NCBI GenBank assembly: GCA_963977105.1
Contig: CAXBNI010000001.1
Span: forward strand, 930,001 to 994,000
Reading direction: 5' to 3'
Source: UBA2705 sp963977105
GTDB taxonomy: Bacteria; Pseudomonadota; Alphaproteobacteria; Micavibrionales; Micavibrionaceae
Length of the DNA: 64,000 nucleotides
Numbering within the stretch: position 1 is the stretch's first letter; every line of letters starts with the position of its first letter. The translations under genes and the position numbers were made by a program. The notes below the pieces were generated by a model. It saw only the letters and a program-made list of their open reading frames with translations, was not told the DNA's origin and did no database searches. Positions 34,661 through 43,689 of this stretch are shown piece after piece.

Positions 34661-35977
34661 TTATCTCTCCCTAAATGCGCGGTCTTTTAACCTCAACACA
34701 GGGCGAAGTAAGTAGGATAAAATCGTTTTACGGCCTGTGATAATATCAATATCCGCCAGCATACCGGGGGTGATTGGTAGTTTATGAGCGGCGCTGCCTA
34801 AGAAATTTTTATCGGTTTCGACCTCAACCTCAAAATAAACATTGCCGTCACCATCGGATATCGTTGACGCGCCAATGCGTGACACCTGACCGTTCAAAAG
34901 GCCGTAGCGCTGTGCATCATAGGCCGATATTCTCACCTTCACTTTTTGGTCTAATGAAATAAACGCAATGTCATTCGGTGATATTTTAGCGCTAATTTTC
35001 AAATCATCTCCCATAGGGACAATTTCGATAAGCGGTTTAGCGGGTTCAATAACGCCGCCAATAGTTTTAATCGACACTGCATTAATGATACCCGCGACAG
35101 GGGCACGTAGTGATGAACGGTCAACCACATCATCAATCGATTTCAGACTTTCTTCTAACCCTACTCTTTTCGTTTTAACTTCGCCCAACTCGCCAAGCGC
35201 CTGCGTGCGGAACATGTCTTTCTTTTGCTTAGCTTCCAATGCAAGCGCGTTAATTTCAGCCTGTAAACCAACAGCCTTTTCTTTGGCTTCATTGAGATTA
35301 CCACGCACTTCATTGACGCGGCGTTTGAGGCGCGTTAAGTCTAATTTTGACATTGCGCGACTGGCAACCATTTTTTCTGTGGCGCGCAATTCCTCATTCA
35401 ACAAAGCGAGGTTTCTTGTTTCTTTTTTAATGACGGCGCCATTTTCGGCGCTATTCGCCATGCTTTTCTTGCGCCGACCTTCAAAGATTGCCACTGTATT
35501 AGAAAGCTCTTCTTGGCGGGAGCGGTACAAGCTGATTTCATTCTCAACCAATGTTTTGTTTTGTGTCTTCACTTCATCCGCAATCACGAAATCCGTAGCA
35601 TTAATTTCAGCCTCAAGTCGTGCCTGCTTTAGTTTAAGCGCGAATAACTGTGCCGCGCCACCGCGCGCTTCTGAGGCAAAGGCAAGGTCAGAGACACGTA
35701 ATAAAACCTGTCCCTTTTCAACGCGGTCGCCTTCTTTGACCAAAAGCTCTTTTAAAATGCCGCCTTCTAAGCTCTGGATGATTTGCCTTTCCTGCGACGG
35801 GATAACTTGACCAGAACCGCGGGTTAATTCATCAATCTCAAAAATTGAAGCCCAAAGGGTAAAGATGACAACCAAAGCCGCAATGAGTATCAAGAACAGC
35901 CTGCTCGTTGTGCTGGCGCTTAATGCGCGCGCTTCTTCTACAGCGTTCATATATTCTATTTCAGTTTTATGGCTCAT
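34661..35977 (-). CDS. Type I secretion membrane-fusion protein (HlyD/LapC type)
   Basis: 438 residues. Cytoplasmic N-terminus, one membrane helix (about 27-48), a lipoyl half-motif ILKELLVKEGDRVEKGQVLL, a long alpha-helical hairpin with coiled coils (about 95-290), the second lipoyl half RAPVAGIINAVSIKTIGGVI and a beta-barrel with KVRISAYDAQRYG. It bridges the ABC exporter to the outer-membrane channel. Its ATG overlaps the exporter stop (ATGA). RGSGQVIP near residue 55 and ITPGMLADIDIITGRKTIL near the end are family signatures. Confidence 0.94.
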   Translation of the reverse strand: MSHKTEIEYMNAVEEARALSASTTSRLFLILIAALVVIFTLWASIFEIDELTRGSGQVIPSQERQIIQSLEGGILKELLVKEGDRVEKGQVLLRVSDLAFASEARGGAAQLFALKLKQARLEAEINATDFVIADEVKTQNKTLVENEISLYRSRQEELSNTVAIFEGRRKKSMANSAENGAVIKKETRNLALLNEELRATEKMVASRAMSKLDLTRLKRRVNEVRGNLNEAKEKAVGLQAEINALALEAKQKKDMFRTQALGELGEVKTKRVGLEESLKSIDDVVDRSSLRAPVAGIINAVSIKTIGGVIEPAKPLIEIVPMGDDLKISAKISPNDIAFISLDQKVKVRISAYDAQRYGLLNGQVSRIGASTISDGDGNVYFEVEVETDKNFLGSAAHKLPITPGMLADIDIITGRKTILSYLLRPVLRLKDRAFRER

Positions 35978-38124
35978 GCATTGCCACCTTTCGCCGCGTC
36001 TGTCGATACGCCGCCGGAAAGCTCTGCTATGATTTTGGCTTTAGGGCCATCCATAATTATGCGGCCTTGTTCAACAACAATGATGCGGTCAACAAGTTCC
36101 AATAAGGACAGACGGTGCGTAATCAGCAGCAGCGTCTTATTGGCAACCTCGCCGCGTATATGTTCGCAAAAGGCGTTTTCTGATTGCACATCCATCGCGT
36201 TGGTTGGTTCATCACAGACATATAAATTTGGTTTAGTGAGCATCGCCCGTGCAAGCGCAACAGCTTGGCGCTGCCCGCCACTTAATGCGCCGCCGCCTTC
36301 TCCCACTGGCGCATCAATGCCCAAAGGGTGGGTTTTTATGAAGTCATACACCCCTGATATTTGCGCCACGCGCAAAATTTCCTCATCTGTCGCTTCAATT
36401 CGCGCGGCGGTAATATTGTCACGTATTGTGCCACGGAATAGGGTAATATCCTGCGCTATATACGCGTAATCACGGCGAAGGTCAGCAGGGTCGATTTGCG
36501 CTTGATCGCTTTCATCAATTAATATCTGCCCACTTTCAGGCTCATATAGCCCCATAATTAGCCGTGCTAAAGTACTCTTACCAGAACCGATACGCCCAAT
36601 AATCGCAACTTTTTCGCCATGTTCAATTGAGAAAGAGACGCTATCCAGCACTTTACGTTCAACATGCGGGTATGAAAAACTGACATTATTAAAGCGCAGC
36701 TTACCTTTAATATGCGCACGGTGCATAAACGCTTTATCTTTCGGGCGTTCAACGTCTTTATGCATGATCGCTGTAATGGTTTCCAGGGCCATGCGCGTTT
36801 GATAAAAACGTGACATGAGGCTGGCAAATTGGGTCATTGGCGCAATCGCACGGCCTGATAAAATCACAGCTGCAATCAAGCCGCCCATCGTCAGCGCATT
36901 ATCCTTAACGAGATACATGCCATAAAGCACGATCAGCACCGTCATAATTTGCTGACAATAATTCGCGATACTCACGCCGAGATTAGACAAGTAACGCGCA
37001 TTTTGCCCATAGCGCGCCATATTCCCCAGATGTTCGGTATAAAGGTTGCGCAGTCTGCGGTCCGCGCCGATGGCCTTCACAGTTTCCAGTCCATTAATCG
37101 TTTCAATTAAAACGCCGTGGCGCTCTTCGCCTGAGCGCATGGTTTTAATCACGTCTTTTTTAATCGACACCTGTAAAACGTAACTTGTGGCGAGGATCAC
37201 AATAATTACCAGTAACGGCAAAAGCGCGACCGGCCCCGCGATTAACCAAATCACGCCTATAAAGAACAGCGCAAACGGTAAATCAACGCAGCTTGCTATC
37301 GTTGCCGAGGTGAAAAAATCACGCACAGAATCAAATTCTTTGAGCATACTGGCAAATACGCCGCTTGATTGCGGGCGCTCGGCAAGCTTAATATTGAGGA
37401 GCTGGTCAAAAATACGCGCACCGACGAGCACATCCAGGCGTCGACCCGCTAAATCAATTAACCTTCCGCGCAAAACGCGCACGAACAAATCAAAGCTAAA
37501 GACAATAAACACGCCAATCGCTAGTGCCCAACCTGTTTCAATGGCGAGGTTTGGGATAACGCGATCATACATATTCATAATAAAAATCGGCGATGCGAGC
37601 GCAAAAACATTAATCAAAATCGCCGCGATAATCACAAGGCGATATGTTGGAATATTATCTTTAAAATATGTCCAGAACCATGCTTTTGATAACTTAGCGC
37701 CCTGCGCGTTATCTAATGTGTCAGCATTTATTTGTTGGCGTTTAAAGGCAATGACGCGCCCACTAAAATCTGCAGCAAGCTCTGTAAATTTGACTGCTTT
37801 TTCTTCATGGTTTTGAGGATCAAATATTTTGGCGTTATCGCCGTTTTTTTCAATCAGCACATAAGCGGCATGATCCTTACCTAAAACCATTACAGGGTAT
37901 AAATGTGATGACACATCGCTCAGTTTTTTTTTGGTAAATACATCAGCGCTAAAACCTGCGCTTTCTGCTGCTTCTACCACTGTCTGCCCTCCTGCGCCAT
38001 GGCCGAGGCCACCGGTTAGATTCTGCGCCAAGGCTGATACCGTGCGCGCATGACCGTGATATGCCGTAATGAACGACAGGCAAGTTAAGAATATCTGTGA
38101 TGAATCTTGCTGGTCACTACTCAT
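35974..38124 (-). CDS. Type I secretion ABC exporter (LapB/LssB type)
   Basis: 716 residues. N-terminal C39-like domain (1-130) in which the peptidase Cys-His pair is not in canonical context, so it serves substrate docking rather than cleavage; then six membrane helices (about 155-430) and an ATPase domain: Walker A GRIGSGKST (510-518), signature LSGGQRQAVALARAM, Walker B LYVCDEPTNAMD. Domain layout and GGGALSGGQ context match the LapB/LssB group, which exports large adhesins and RTX-like proteins. The following HlyD gene overlaps. The FG-GAP protein is the only candidate substrate in the window. Confidence 0.94.
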   Translation of the reverse strand: MSSDQQDSSQIFLTCLSFITAYHGHARTVSALAQNLTGGLGHGAGGQTVVEAAESAGFSADVFTKKKLSDVSSHLYPVMVLGKDHAAYVLIEKNGDNAKIFDPQNHEEKAVKFTELAADFSGRVIAFKRQQINADTLDNAQGAKLSKAWFWTYFKDNIPTYRLVIIAAILINVFALASPIFIMNMYDRVIPNLAIETGWALAIGVFIVFSFDLFVRVLRGRLIDLAGRRLDVLVGARIFDQLLNIKLAERPQSSGVFASMLKEFDSVRDFFTSATIASCVDLPFALFFIGVIWLIAGPVALLPLLVIIVILATSYVLQVSIKKDVIKTMRSGEERHGVLIETINGLETVKAIGADRRLRNLYTEHLGNMARYGQNARYLSNLGVSIANYCQQIMTVLIVLYGMYLVKDNALTMGGLIAAVILSGRAIAPMTQFASLMSRFYQTRMALETITAIMHKDVERPKDKAFMHRAHIKGKLRFNNVSFSYPHVERKVLDSVSFSIEHGEKVAIIGRIGSGKSTLARLIMGLYEPESGQILIDESDQAQIDPADLRRDYAYIAQDITLFRGTIRDNITAARIEATDEEILRVAQISGVYDFIKTHPLGIDAPVGEGGGALSGGQRQAVALARAMLTKPNLYVCDEPTNAMDVQSENAFCEHIRGEVANKTLLLITHRLSLLELVDRIIVVEQGRIIMDGPKAKIIAELSGGVSTDAAKGGNA

Positions 38125-38220
38125 ATAATTTTAGCCAACATATTATTTTAAAACAAAGAATCTGACATCTTCTATGATCTCAGCTAAACATAAAGAATTA
38201 CTTAAAGTGTCGATAAGTGT

Positions 38221-39690
38221 TTATTCAGATTCTGGGCATAATTCACTGCCGGCTTGTTTGCCTGACTTTCCTTTATGCCCGTGCTCTTGTTGATGCTCAC
38301 AGAAATCTTCTATTTCTGGTTCACTTTCTTTAAGCTCTGGAGCCACGACCGCCAGTGCGACTTGAGGCGTTAGGCGGCTATATAACGCGCCCATGGCACT
38401 TAGCACCATGTAATCTCCATTATGCTGCGCGTAATCTAATTGTAATTTTTCTAACCCTAATGCGTAATACTGGCTGTGCGCTTGCATCAATTGTAGCAAG
38501 CTGACTTTGCCACCTTCAAACTGCTCTCGGCGTGTATTCATTAATGCTCTGGCAAGGTTTAACCGGCGTGTTGTAATGCCGTGCTGCTGCGCGATTTTGT
38601 CTTTTGTGATCCATGACTCACGAATATTATTGATAATCGTCAGCTCGTTATCTTTACGCTGCGCAAGGCTTTCTTGATACACTTTACGGCTTTTTCTAAA
38701 TTTAGCGGCTTCCACGCCGCCCGTTGACAGCGCCCAGTTCAGCTTTACAACTGCGCGTGCATCCGTAGCTTCACCGCCAATAATATCGTCTTGTTCTTTT
38801 TTGTAGTAAGATAACTCACTGTCAATTTTCGGTAAAAAGGCCGAACGCTCAACGAGAGAATCATGCCATGCCGCGTGCGCGCTTTCACTTGCAGCCAAAA
38901 TCTGAGGGTGATTTTCAAGCGCCCAGCCAATCGCCATATCAACATCAGCGGGCATATCTAGCATCAAGTTAGGTTTAACCAGTTTTCCCACCGGCGCCCG
39001 TCCCGTCATCATGCGATAGCGCGCTAAGGCTGAGTGGTTCTGGCTTTCAATTTCACTTTGTACCGATTGTAAATCTGCTAATGCATCATGCGCTTGCGTT
39101 TGGTCAGTGCTATCCACGGCGCCCTGTTCAACCAAAACAGAAAATTGTGGTTCATACTTATCCAGAGCGGCCTTTTGTTTTCCTAAGAAAGATAAGCTTT
39201 CCTCAGTGCGCATGACATCCATATAGGCCAGCACCGTTTCGCTTGCCAGCATTTCGCGGACATCATCTTTAGAATAACGCGCAGCAGCCTCACGCCCATC
39301 TGCGGCGCGGTTTTTATTAACGGTGCCGAGACCATTAAACAAATTTTGTGTCAGCGCGATATTGCCCTCGCCTAACCATGAATAACCCGAGCCGCGTGTC
39401 ACGCTCAGCCCTCGGCTTGTTGAATTGTCACCATAGACACGCCCTACGGTTGCCCCGCCGCGTAAGGTGGGAAAGAAAGCGCCGCGCTGTTCTTTGCGGC
39501 TTTCTTCGGCTTGCTCAATTTGCAGCACCGCAATTTCATGGCGCGGGTGATTACCGAGGGTCGCCTCGACGGCTTCATGCAGGCTTTCTGCTGATGCAGG
39601 TGCCACTGGGGATAGGGATAAGATCGCGCTAGACAAACCCAGCGCAATTATGTAAGGTATTGACGTAATATTTTTATAAAAGAGCATCAT
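38221..39690 (-). CDS. TolC-family outer-membrane channel
   Basis: About 489 residues from the ATG at 39690. Signal peptide (IPYIIALGLSSAILSLSPVAPASA), then the usual duplicated coiled coils and beta strands: ESLHEAVEATLGNHPRHEIAVLQIEQAEE at the mature start, FFPTLRGGATVGRVYG and FLPKIDSELSYYKKEQDD. These are AggA/LapE-type features. The C-terminal 40 residues are acidic and His-rich (FCEHQQEHGHKGKSGKQAG), unusual for the family. It precedes the ABC exporter by 96 bases in the same direction and completes the type I system. No Shine-Dalgarno is evident, so the start is uncertain. Confidence 0.9.
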   Translation of the reverse strand: MMLFYKNITSIPYIIALGLSSAILSLSPVAPASAESLHEAVEATLGNHPRHEIAVLQIEQAEESRKEQRGAFFPTLRGGATVGRVYGDNSTSRGLSVTRGSGYSWLGEGNIALTQNLFNGLGTVNKNRAADGREAAARYSKDDVREMLASETVLAYMDVMRTEESLSFLGKQKAALDKYEPQFSVLVEQGAVDSTDQTQAHDALADLQSVQSEIESQNHSALARYRMMTGRAPVGKLVKPNLMLDMPADVDMAIGWALENHPQILAASESAHAAWHDSLVERSAFLPKIDSELSYYKKEQDDIIGGEATDARAVVKLNWALSTGGVEAAKFRKSRKVYQESLAQRKDNELTIINNIRESWITKDKIAQQHGITTRRLNLARALMNTRREQFEGGKVSLLQLMQAHSQYYALGLEKLQLDYAQHNGDYMVLSAMGALYSRLTPQVALAVVAPELKESEPEIEDFCEHQQEHGHKGKSGKQAGSELCPESE

Positions 39691-39832
39691 GTGAAAACAA
39701 TCATAGGAATAGTCAGTTAATAACAAACTAGCCCCCTGATTCTAAAGCAGATAGCCATAAGCCGCAAGCATTGCTTGCAAATAAATTTGGGCCAACCAAA
39801 TTATTGAACAGGACGACAAAGCAGGAGAACGC

Positions 39833-40267
39833 ATGGCTGAGCCAATCAGAAAGCAAGACGATCCCGAGTTTTCAGGCCGCATCCCAGCACCCAAAACCGC
39901 AACATCTCCCATTAAAAGCTTTTTTAACAAAGCTGGCAAACCACTGATATACGCACAAATGCTTTATAAGACCGCAACTATTCCTGAAAAGATAGCGCTG
40001 CAATGTGGTATTCATGCTGCTTTTTTCATTCCCTTTAACAATATTGTCGGTTGCTACCTTTTGTATGATGATTACAAAAGCTACAAGGCACAAAAGAATA
40101 CAAAAGCGGAACCTCTACCCTTTATTTGTACGCAATATTTTAATGATGTCGCCTTATCTCCCCTTCCATGCAAGCATATCGTATTCATATCGCAGGACAG
40201 CCAAGAGATAAGCACGGACGCCAATCTCTCAATCCTACACACAGATACACTTACCCCAAAAAAGTAA
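39833..40267 (+). CDS. Unknown protein with one membrane segment
   Basis: 144 residues with a good AGGAG seven bases before the ATG. The first 30 residues are polar, with proline. A likely membrane or membrane-associated stretch spans about 57-78 (CGIHAAFFIPFNNIVGCYLLY). The C-terminal part has no motif I know. It stands alone between the divergent tolC-type gene and pntAA, and may share a control region with the former. The ribosome site and codon pattern argue that it is real. Confidence 0.55.
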   Translation: MAEPIRKQDDPEFSGRIPAPKTATSPIKSFFNKAGKPLIYAQMLYKTATIPEKIALQCGIHAAFFIPFNNIVGCYLLYDDYKSYKAQKNTKAEPLPFICTQYFNDVALSPLPCKHIVFISQDSQEISTDANLSILHTDTLTPKK

Positions 40268-40412
40268 ATTTAATTGCTTAAAACTGCGAAATACCCTCTT
40301 CACAAATAGCTTTATCCGTGTATGTTATAGACAATCCTGTAATTAAGCCGCTGAAAGACTATGCAGAGCATAATTTTCTAGTGCACCATTAACACTTAGA
40401 GTGAGGTTTCCT

Positions 40413-41726
40413 GTGGGCCTAAAGATTGCCGTATTAAAAGAATGTGCTGCGCATGAAAAGCGCGTATCCGCCACCCCCGACAGCGTTAAGAAATATATCG
40501 CTGCCGGCGCTATTGTACAGATAGAGACGGGTGCGGGCGATGCCTCATATATCAGTGATGAACAGTATAAAGCGGCAGGTGCAAAAATCATCAAAACCGT
40601 TGATGAAGCACTAAAAGGGGCTGGAATCGTACTTTGTGTACAATTCCCCAAGGAAGCCAGCTTAAAAAAAATAGAAAAGGGCGCGCTTTTAATTGGCCTG
40701 CTCTCACCCTTCGCAAACAAAGAATTATTAGCGCTTTGTAAAAAACAAAACATTACAGCTATGGCGATGGAGATGGTGCCGCGTATTTCACGTGCGCAGT
40801 CGATGGACGCATTATCATCGCAATCTAACCTTGCTGGTTACAAAGCCGTGCTTGATGCTGCGGAATATTACCCGCATGCCTTTCCACTAATGATGACAGC
40901 TGCGGGCACTGTTGCCCCTGCAAAAGTCTTTGTTATGGGCGCTGGCGTTGCTGGCCTACAGGCCATTGCTACGGCAAGGCGTCTTGGCGCTATCGTCAGC
41001 GCGACTGACGTTCGCCCCGCAGCCAAAGAACAAGTCGAATCGCTTAGCGGTAAATTTGTTGCCGTCGAAGATGAAGAATTTAAAGCCGCAGAAACATCTG
41101 GCGGCTACGCCAAAGAAATGTCTGCTGATTACAAAAAGAAACAAGCCGCTTTGGTGGCTGAGACTATTGCCAAGCAAGACATCATCATCACCACCGCCCT
41201 TATCCCTGGTCGCCCGGCGCCCAAGCTTGTGGACGAAGATATGATCAAGTCAATGCGTGCAGGCAGCGTGATTGTCGATATGGCTGTTGAAGCTGGCGGT
41301 AATGTTGCCTTTTCAAAAATGGGCGAAATTGTTGAGAAACACGGCGTCAAAATTATTGGTCATGCCAATATGCCTTCACGCCTTGCCGCAGATAGCTCTG
41401 CGCTTTATGCGAAGAACCTTTTGAACCTTGTGAACCTGCTTGTTAAAGATGGTGCATTAGCCGTTGATTGGGAAGATGACATCGTTAAGGGCATGAGCAT
41501 CTGCAAAGATGGCGCATGGCTAAAAGAAGAATTCGGCAGCACAAAGGCCGCCGCAAAGCCCGCTGCAAAAAAAGCAGACGTAAGCAGCACAAAAGCCGCC
41601 GCCACAACGAAAAGCACTGCTAAAAAAACTAGCGCTGCCAAAATACCTGCTAAAAAGACGGCCACTAAAAAAGCCCCTGTTAAAAAAGCACAGGTAAAGA
41701 AAACAACCAAAAAATCTGACAAATAA
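40413..41726 (+). CDS. pntAA: NAD(P) transhydrogenase subunit alpha part 1, with H1-like tail
   Basis: 437 residues from a GTG at 40413 with GAGG six bases upstream (giving GLKIAVLKECAAHEKRVSATP, in register with known PntAA). It is the NAD(H)-binding domain I of proton-translocating transhydrogenase; the Rossmann motif is VFVMGAGVAGLQAIATARRLGA, and RQD-loop-like features around QSNLAGYKAV are present. Residues 375-437 are an added tail made almost only of Lys, Ala, Thr, Ser and Pro (repeats such as PAAKK, PAKKTATKK, APVKKAQVKK) resembling histone H1 or AlgP. The usual protein ends near the start of this tail. pntAB follows after 30 bases. Confidence 0.93.
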   Translation: MGLKIAVLKECAAHEKRVSATPDSVKKYIAAGAIVQIETGAGDASYISDEQYKAAGAKIIKTVDEALKGAGIVLCVQFPKEASLKKIEKGALLIGLLSPFANKELLALCKKQNITAMAMEMVPRISRAQSMDALSSQSNLAGYKAVLDAAEYYPHAFPLMMTAAGTVAPAKVFVMGAGVAGLQAIATARRLGAIVSATDVRPAAKEQVESLSGKFVAVEDEEFKAAETSGGYAKEMSADYKKKQAALVAETIAKQDIIITTALIPGRPAPKLVDEDMIKSMRAGSVIVDMAVEAGGNVAFSKMGEIVEKHGVKIIGHANMPSRLAADSSALYAKNLLNLVNLLVKDGALAVDWEDDIVKGMSICKDGAWLKEEFGSTKAAAKPAAKKADVSSTKAAATTKSTAKKTSAAKIPAKKTATKKAPVKKAQVKKTTKKSDK

Positions 41727-41756
41727 TTATCAGCCAAGATAAAGAAGGATCAATAA

Positions 41757-42167
41757 ATGTCTGAGACAGTATCAAGCACCATATTAGACCAAGCTTCCGC
41801 GTTGGCTGAAAGCGCAAAAACACTCGCTGAACAAGCGAAGCAAATCGCAATAGACGCCACGCAGGCTGCAAGCCAAGGCGGCGGCGATAGCTTTCTAGTA
41901 AACGGCCTGACGGTTTTCGTGCTCGCATGTTTTGTTGGCTATTACGTTGTTTGGAAAGTCACCCCTGCACTTCACTCCCCGCTTATGGGCGTAACGAACG
42001 CTATTTCATCTGTGATTATTGTCGGTGCTCTCATCGCTGCCGGTCCTGAAAATGGCGGCATATCTAAACTTCTTGGCTTCCTTGCTGTAACGCTTGCCTC
42101 TATCAATATTTTTGGCGGCTTTATCGTGACAGACCGTATGCTCAGTATGTTTAAGAAAAAAGACTAA
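41757..42167 (+). CDS. pntAB: NAD(P) transhydrogenase subunit alpha part 2
   Basis: 136 residues. Three to four membrane helices from about 45 (NGLTVFVLACFVGYYVVW, LMGVTNAISSVIIVGALIAAG, LLGFLAVTLASINIFGGFIVT) form the small part of the proton channel (domain II); TPALHSPLMGVTNAISS is the family signature. The first 42 residues are an added Ala/Glu/Lys-rich amphipathic helix (ALAESAKTLAEQAKQIAIDA), longer than the minimal protein. It lies between pntAA and pntB, all in one operon. AAGGAT precedes the ATG. Confidence 0.94.
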   Translation: MSETVSSTILDQASALAESAKTLAEQAKQIAIDATQAASQGGGDSFLVNGLTVFVLACFVGYYVVWKVTPALHSPLMGVTNAISSVIIVGALIAAGPENGGISKLLGFLAVTLASINIFGGFIVTDRMLSMFKKKD

Positions 42168-42241
42168 ACGTCCCCTTAGACATTCATCAAATGACACAAC
42201 ATAAGAACACGTAAGAATACGTATTAAAGGTAATAATTAAA

Positions 42242-43636
42242 ATGAACACTTTACCCGCATTATCATATTTAATTTCATCCATATGCTTCATTATGGCGCT
42301 GCGCGGGCTATCTAGCCCTGTCACGGCAAAAGGCGGCCTTAATTTCGGTATCGCCGGCATGGCGCTTGCCATTGTAACAACATTATTTATGAAAGACGTT
42401 AGCTCTTACGGCGTAATCTTACTTGGCCTGTTTATCGGTGGTGGTATTGGCGCGACTATCGCCAAAAAAATTGAAATGACAAGCTTACCGCAGCTTGTTG
42501 CTGCTTTTCATTCGCTCGTTGGCCTCGCCGCCGTATTTGTTGCTATGGCGGCTTTTTTAAGCCCCGAAGCTTACCATATCGGCACCCCCGGTGACATTCG
42601 CATTGCCAGCTTGATTGAAATGACTTTAGGCGTTGCTATTGGCGCAGTGACCTTTACAGGCTCCATCATTGCGTGGGGCAAACTCCAAGGCACAATCTCA
42701 GGTAAGCCCGTTACATTTACTGGACAGCACAAGTTAAACGCACTTCTGGGCTTCACTCTCTTCGTCTTACTCGTCGTCTTGATGGCAACACAAAGCGCAA
42801 CTGTCTTCTTTCTCATTATCATCATTGCGCTTGCCTTGGGCATCTTGATGATTATTCCTATTGGCGGTGCGGATATGCCCGTTATCGTTTCTATGCTGAA
42901 CTCTTATTCAGGCTGGGCCGCTGTTGGCATTGGCTTTACGCTGCACAACAACCTGCTTATCGTCACGGGCGCATTGGTTGGCTCATCAGGTGCTATCCTT
43001 TCCTACATTATGTGCAAGGGCATGAACCGCTCTTTCATGAATGTGATTTTGGGTGGCTTTGGCGGCGAAGCGGCTGCTGGTACAGGCGCTGACTATTCGG
43101 ACAAGAATGCAAAGATTGGCTCAGCTGACGATGCAGCATTCCTCATGAAAAACGCGAATACCGTGATTATCGTCCCTGGTTACGGCATGGCCGTGGCGCA
43201 GGCCCAGCATGTTTTGCGTGAAATGGCTGACATTTTAAAAGCTGAAGGCGTAAATGTTAAATTTGCCATTCACCCAGTTGCAGGCCGTATGCCTGGCCAT
43301 ATGAACGTGCTGCTTGCCGAAGCAAACGTACCTTATGATGAAGTCTTTGAACTGGAAGATATCAACCGCGAATTCGCACAGGCCGATGTCGCTTACGTTA
43401 TTGGCGCAAACGACATCACAAATCCAGCGGCTAAAAATGACAGCACATCACCGATTTATGGCATGCCTATACTCGATGTTGAAAACGCCAAAACTGTGCT
43501 ATTCTCTAAGCGCTCACTTGGCTCTGGTTATGCAGGGATTGAAAACCCACTTTTCTTTGAAGACAACACCTATATGTTACTTGGCGATGCAAAGAAGATG
43601 ACAGAAGAAATTGTTAAAGCTTTGGAAACCATTTAA
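42242..43636 (+). CDS. pntB: NAD(P) transhydrogenase subunit beta
   Basis: 464 residues. About nine N-terminal membrane helices (proton channel), then from about 285 the NADP(H)-binding domain III: VIIVPGYGMAVAQAQHVLREMADIL, with FAIHPVAGRMPGHMNVLLAEA, VIGANDITNPAAKND and FSKRSLGSGYAGIENPLF. The complex uses the proton gradient to reduce NADP+ with NADH. Length is standard. A hairpin follows 14 bases after the stop. Confidence 0.96.
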   Translation: MNTLPALSYLISSICFIMALRGLSSPVTAKGGLNFGIAGMALAIVTTLFMKDVSSYGVILLGLFIGGGIGATIAKKIEMTSLPQLVAAFHSLVGLAAVFVAMAAFLSPEAYHIGTPGDIRIASLIEMTLGVAIGAVTFTGSIIAWGKLQGTISGKPVTFTGQHKLNALLGFTLFVLLVVLMATQSATVFFLIIIIALALGILMIIPIGGADMPVIVSMLNSYSGWAAVGIGFTLHNNLLIVTGALVGSSGAILSYIMCKGMNRSFMNVILGGFGGEAAAGTGADYSDKNAKIGSADDAAFLMKNANTVIIVPGYGMAVAQAQHVLREMADILKAEGVNVKFAIHPVAGRMPGHMNVLLAEANVPYDEVFELEDINREFAQADVAYVIGANDITNPAAKNDSTSPIYGMPILDVENAKTVLFSKRSLGSGYAGIENPLFFEDNTYMLLGDAKKMTEEIVKALETI

Positions 43637-43649
43637 CGCTATAACTTAA

Positions 43650-43670
43650 CTTAGCGTATAGATCGCTAAG
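43650..43670. other. Short hairpin after pntB
   Basis: CTTAGCG (43650-43656) and CGCTAAG (43664-43670) form a perfect seven-pair stem with a seven-base loop. No T run follows, so it is more likely an RNA-stabilising or weak processing element than a terminator. The next gene starts 20 bases later. Confidence 0.4.
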
Positions 43671-43689
43671 TATTGAAAGACAAAACCAT

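Noticed and set aside
34968..35810. 280-codon open frame opposite the HlyD-type gene
   Set aside because: Antisense shadow of a well-supported gene; low-complexity Ser-rich translation.
27617..39690. Assignment of the secretion locus as a classical Lap system
   Set aside because: No LapD- or LapG-like gene is present and the substrate lacks clear LapA-type retention features, so only the exporter is called Lap-like.
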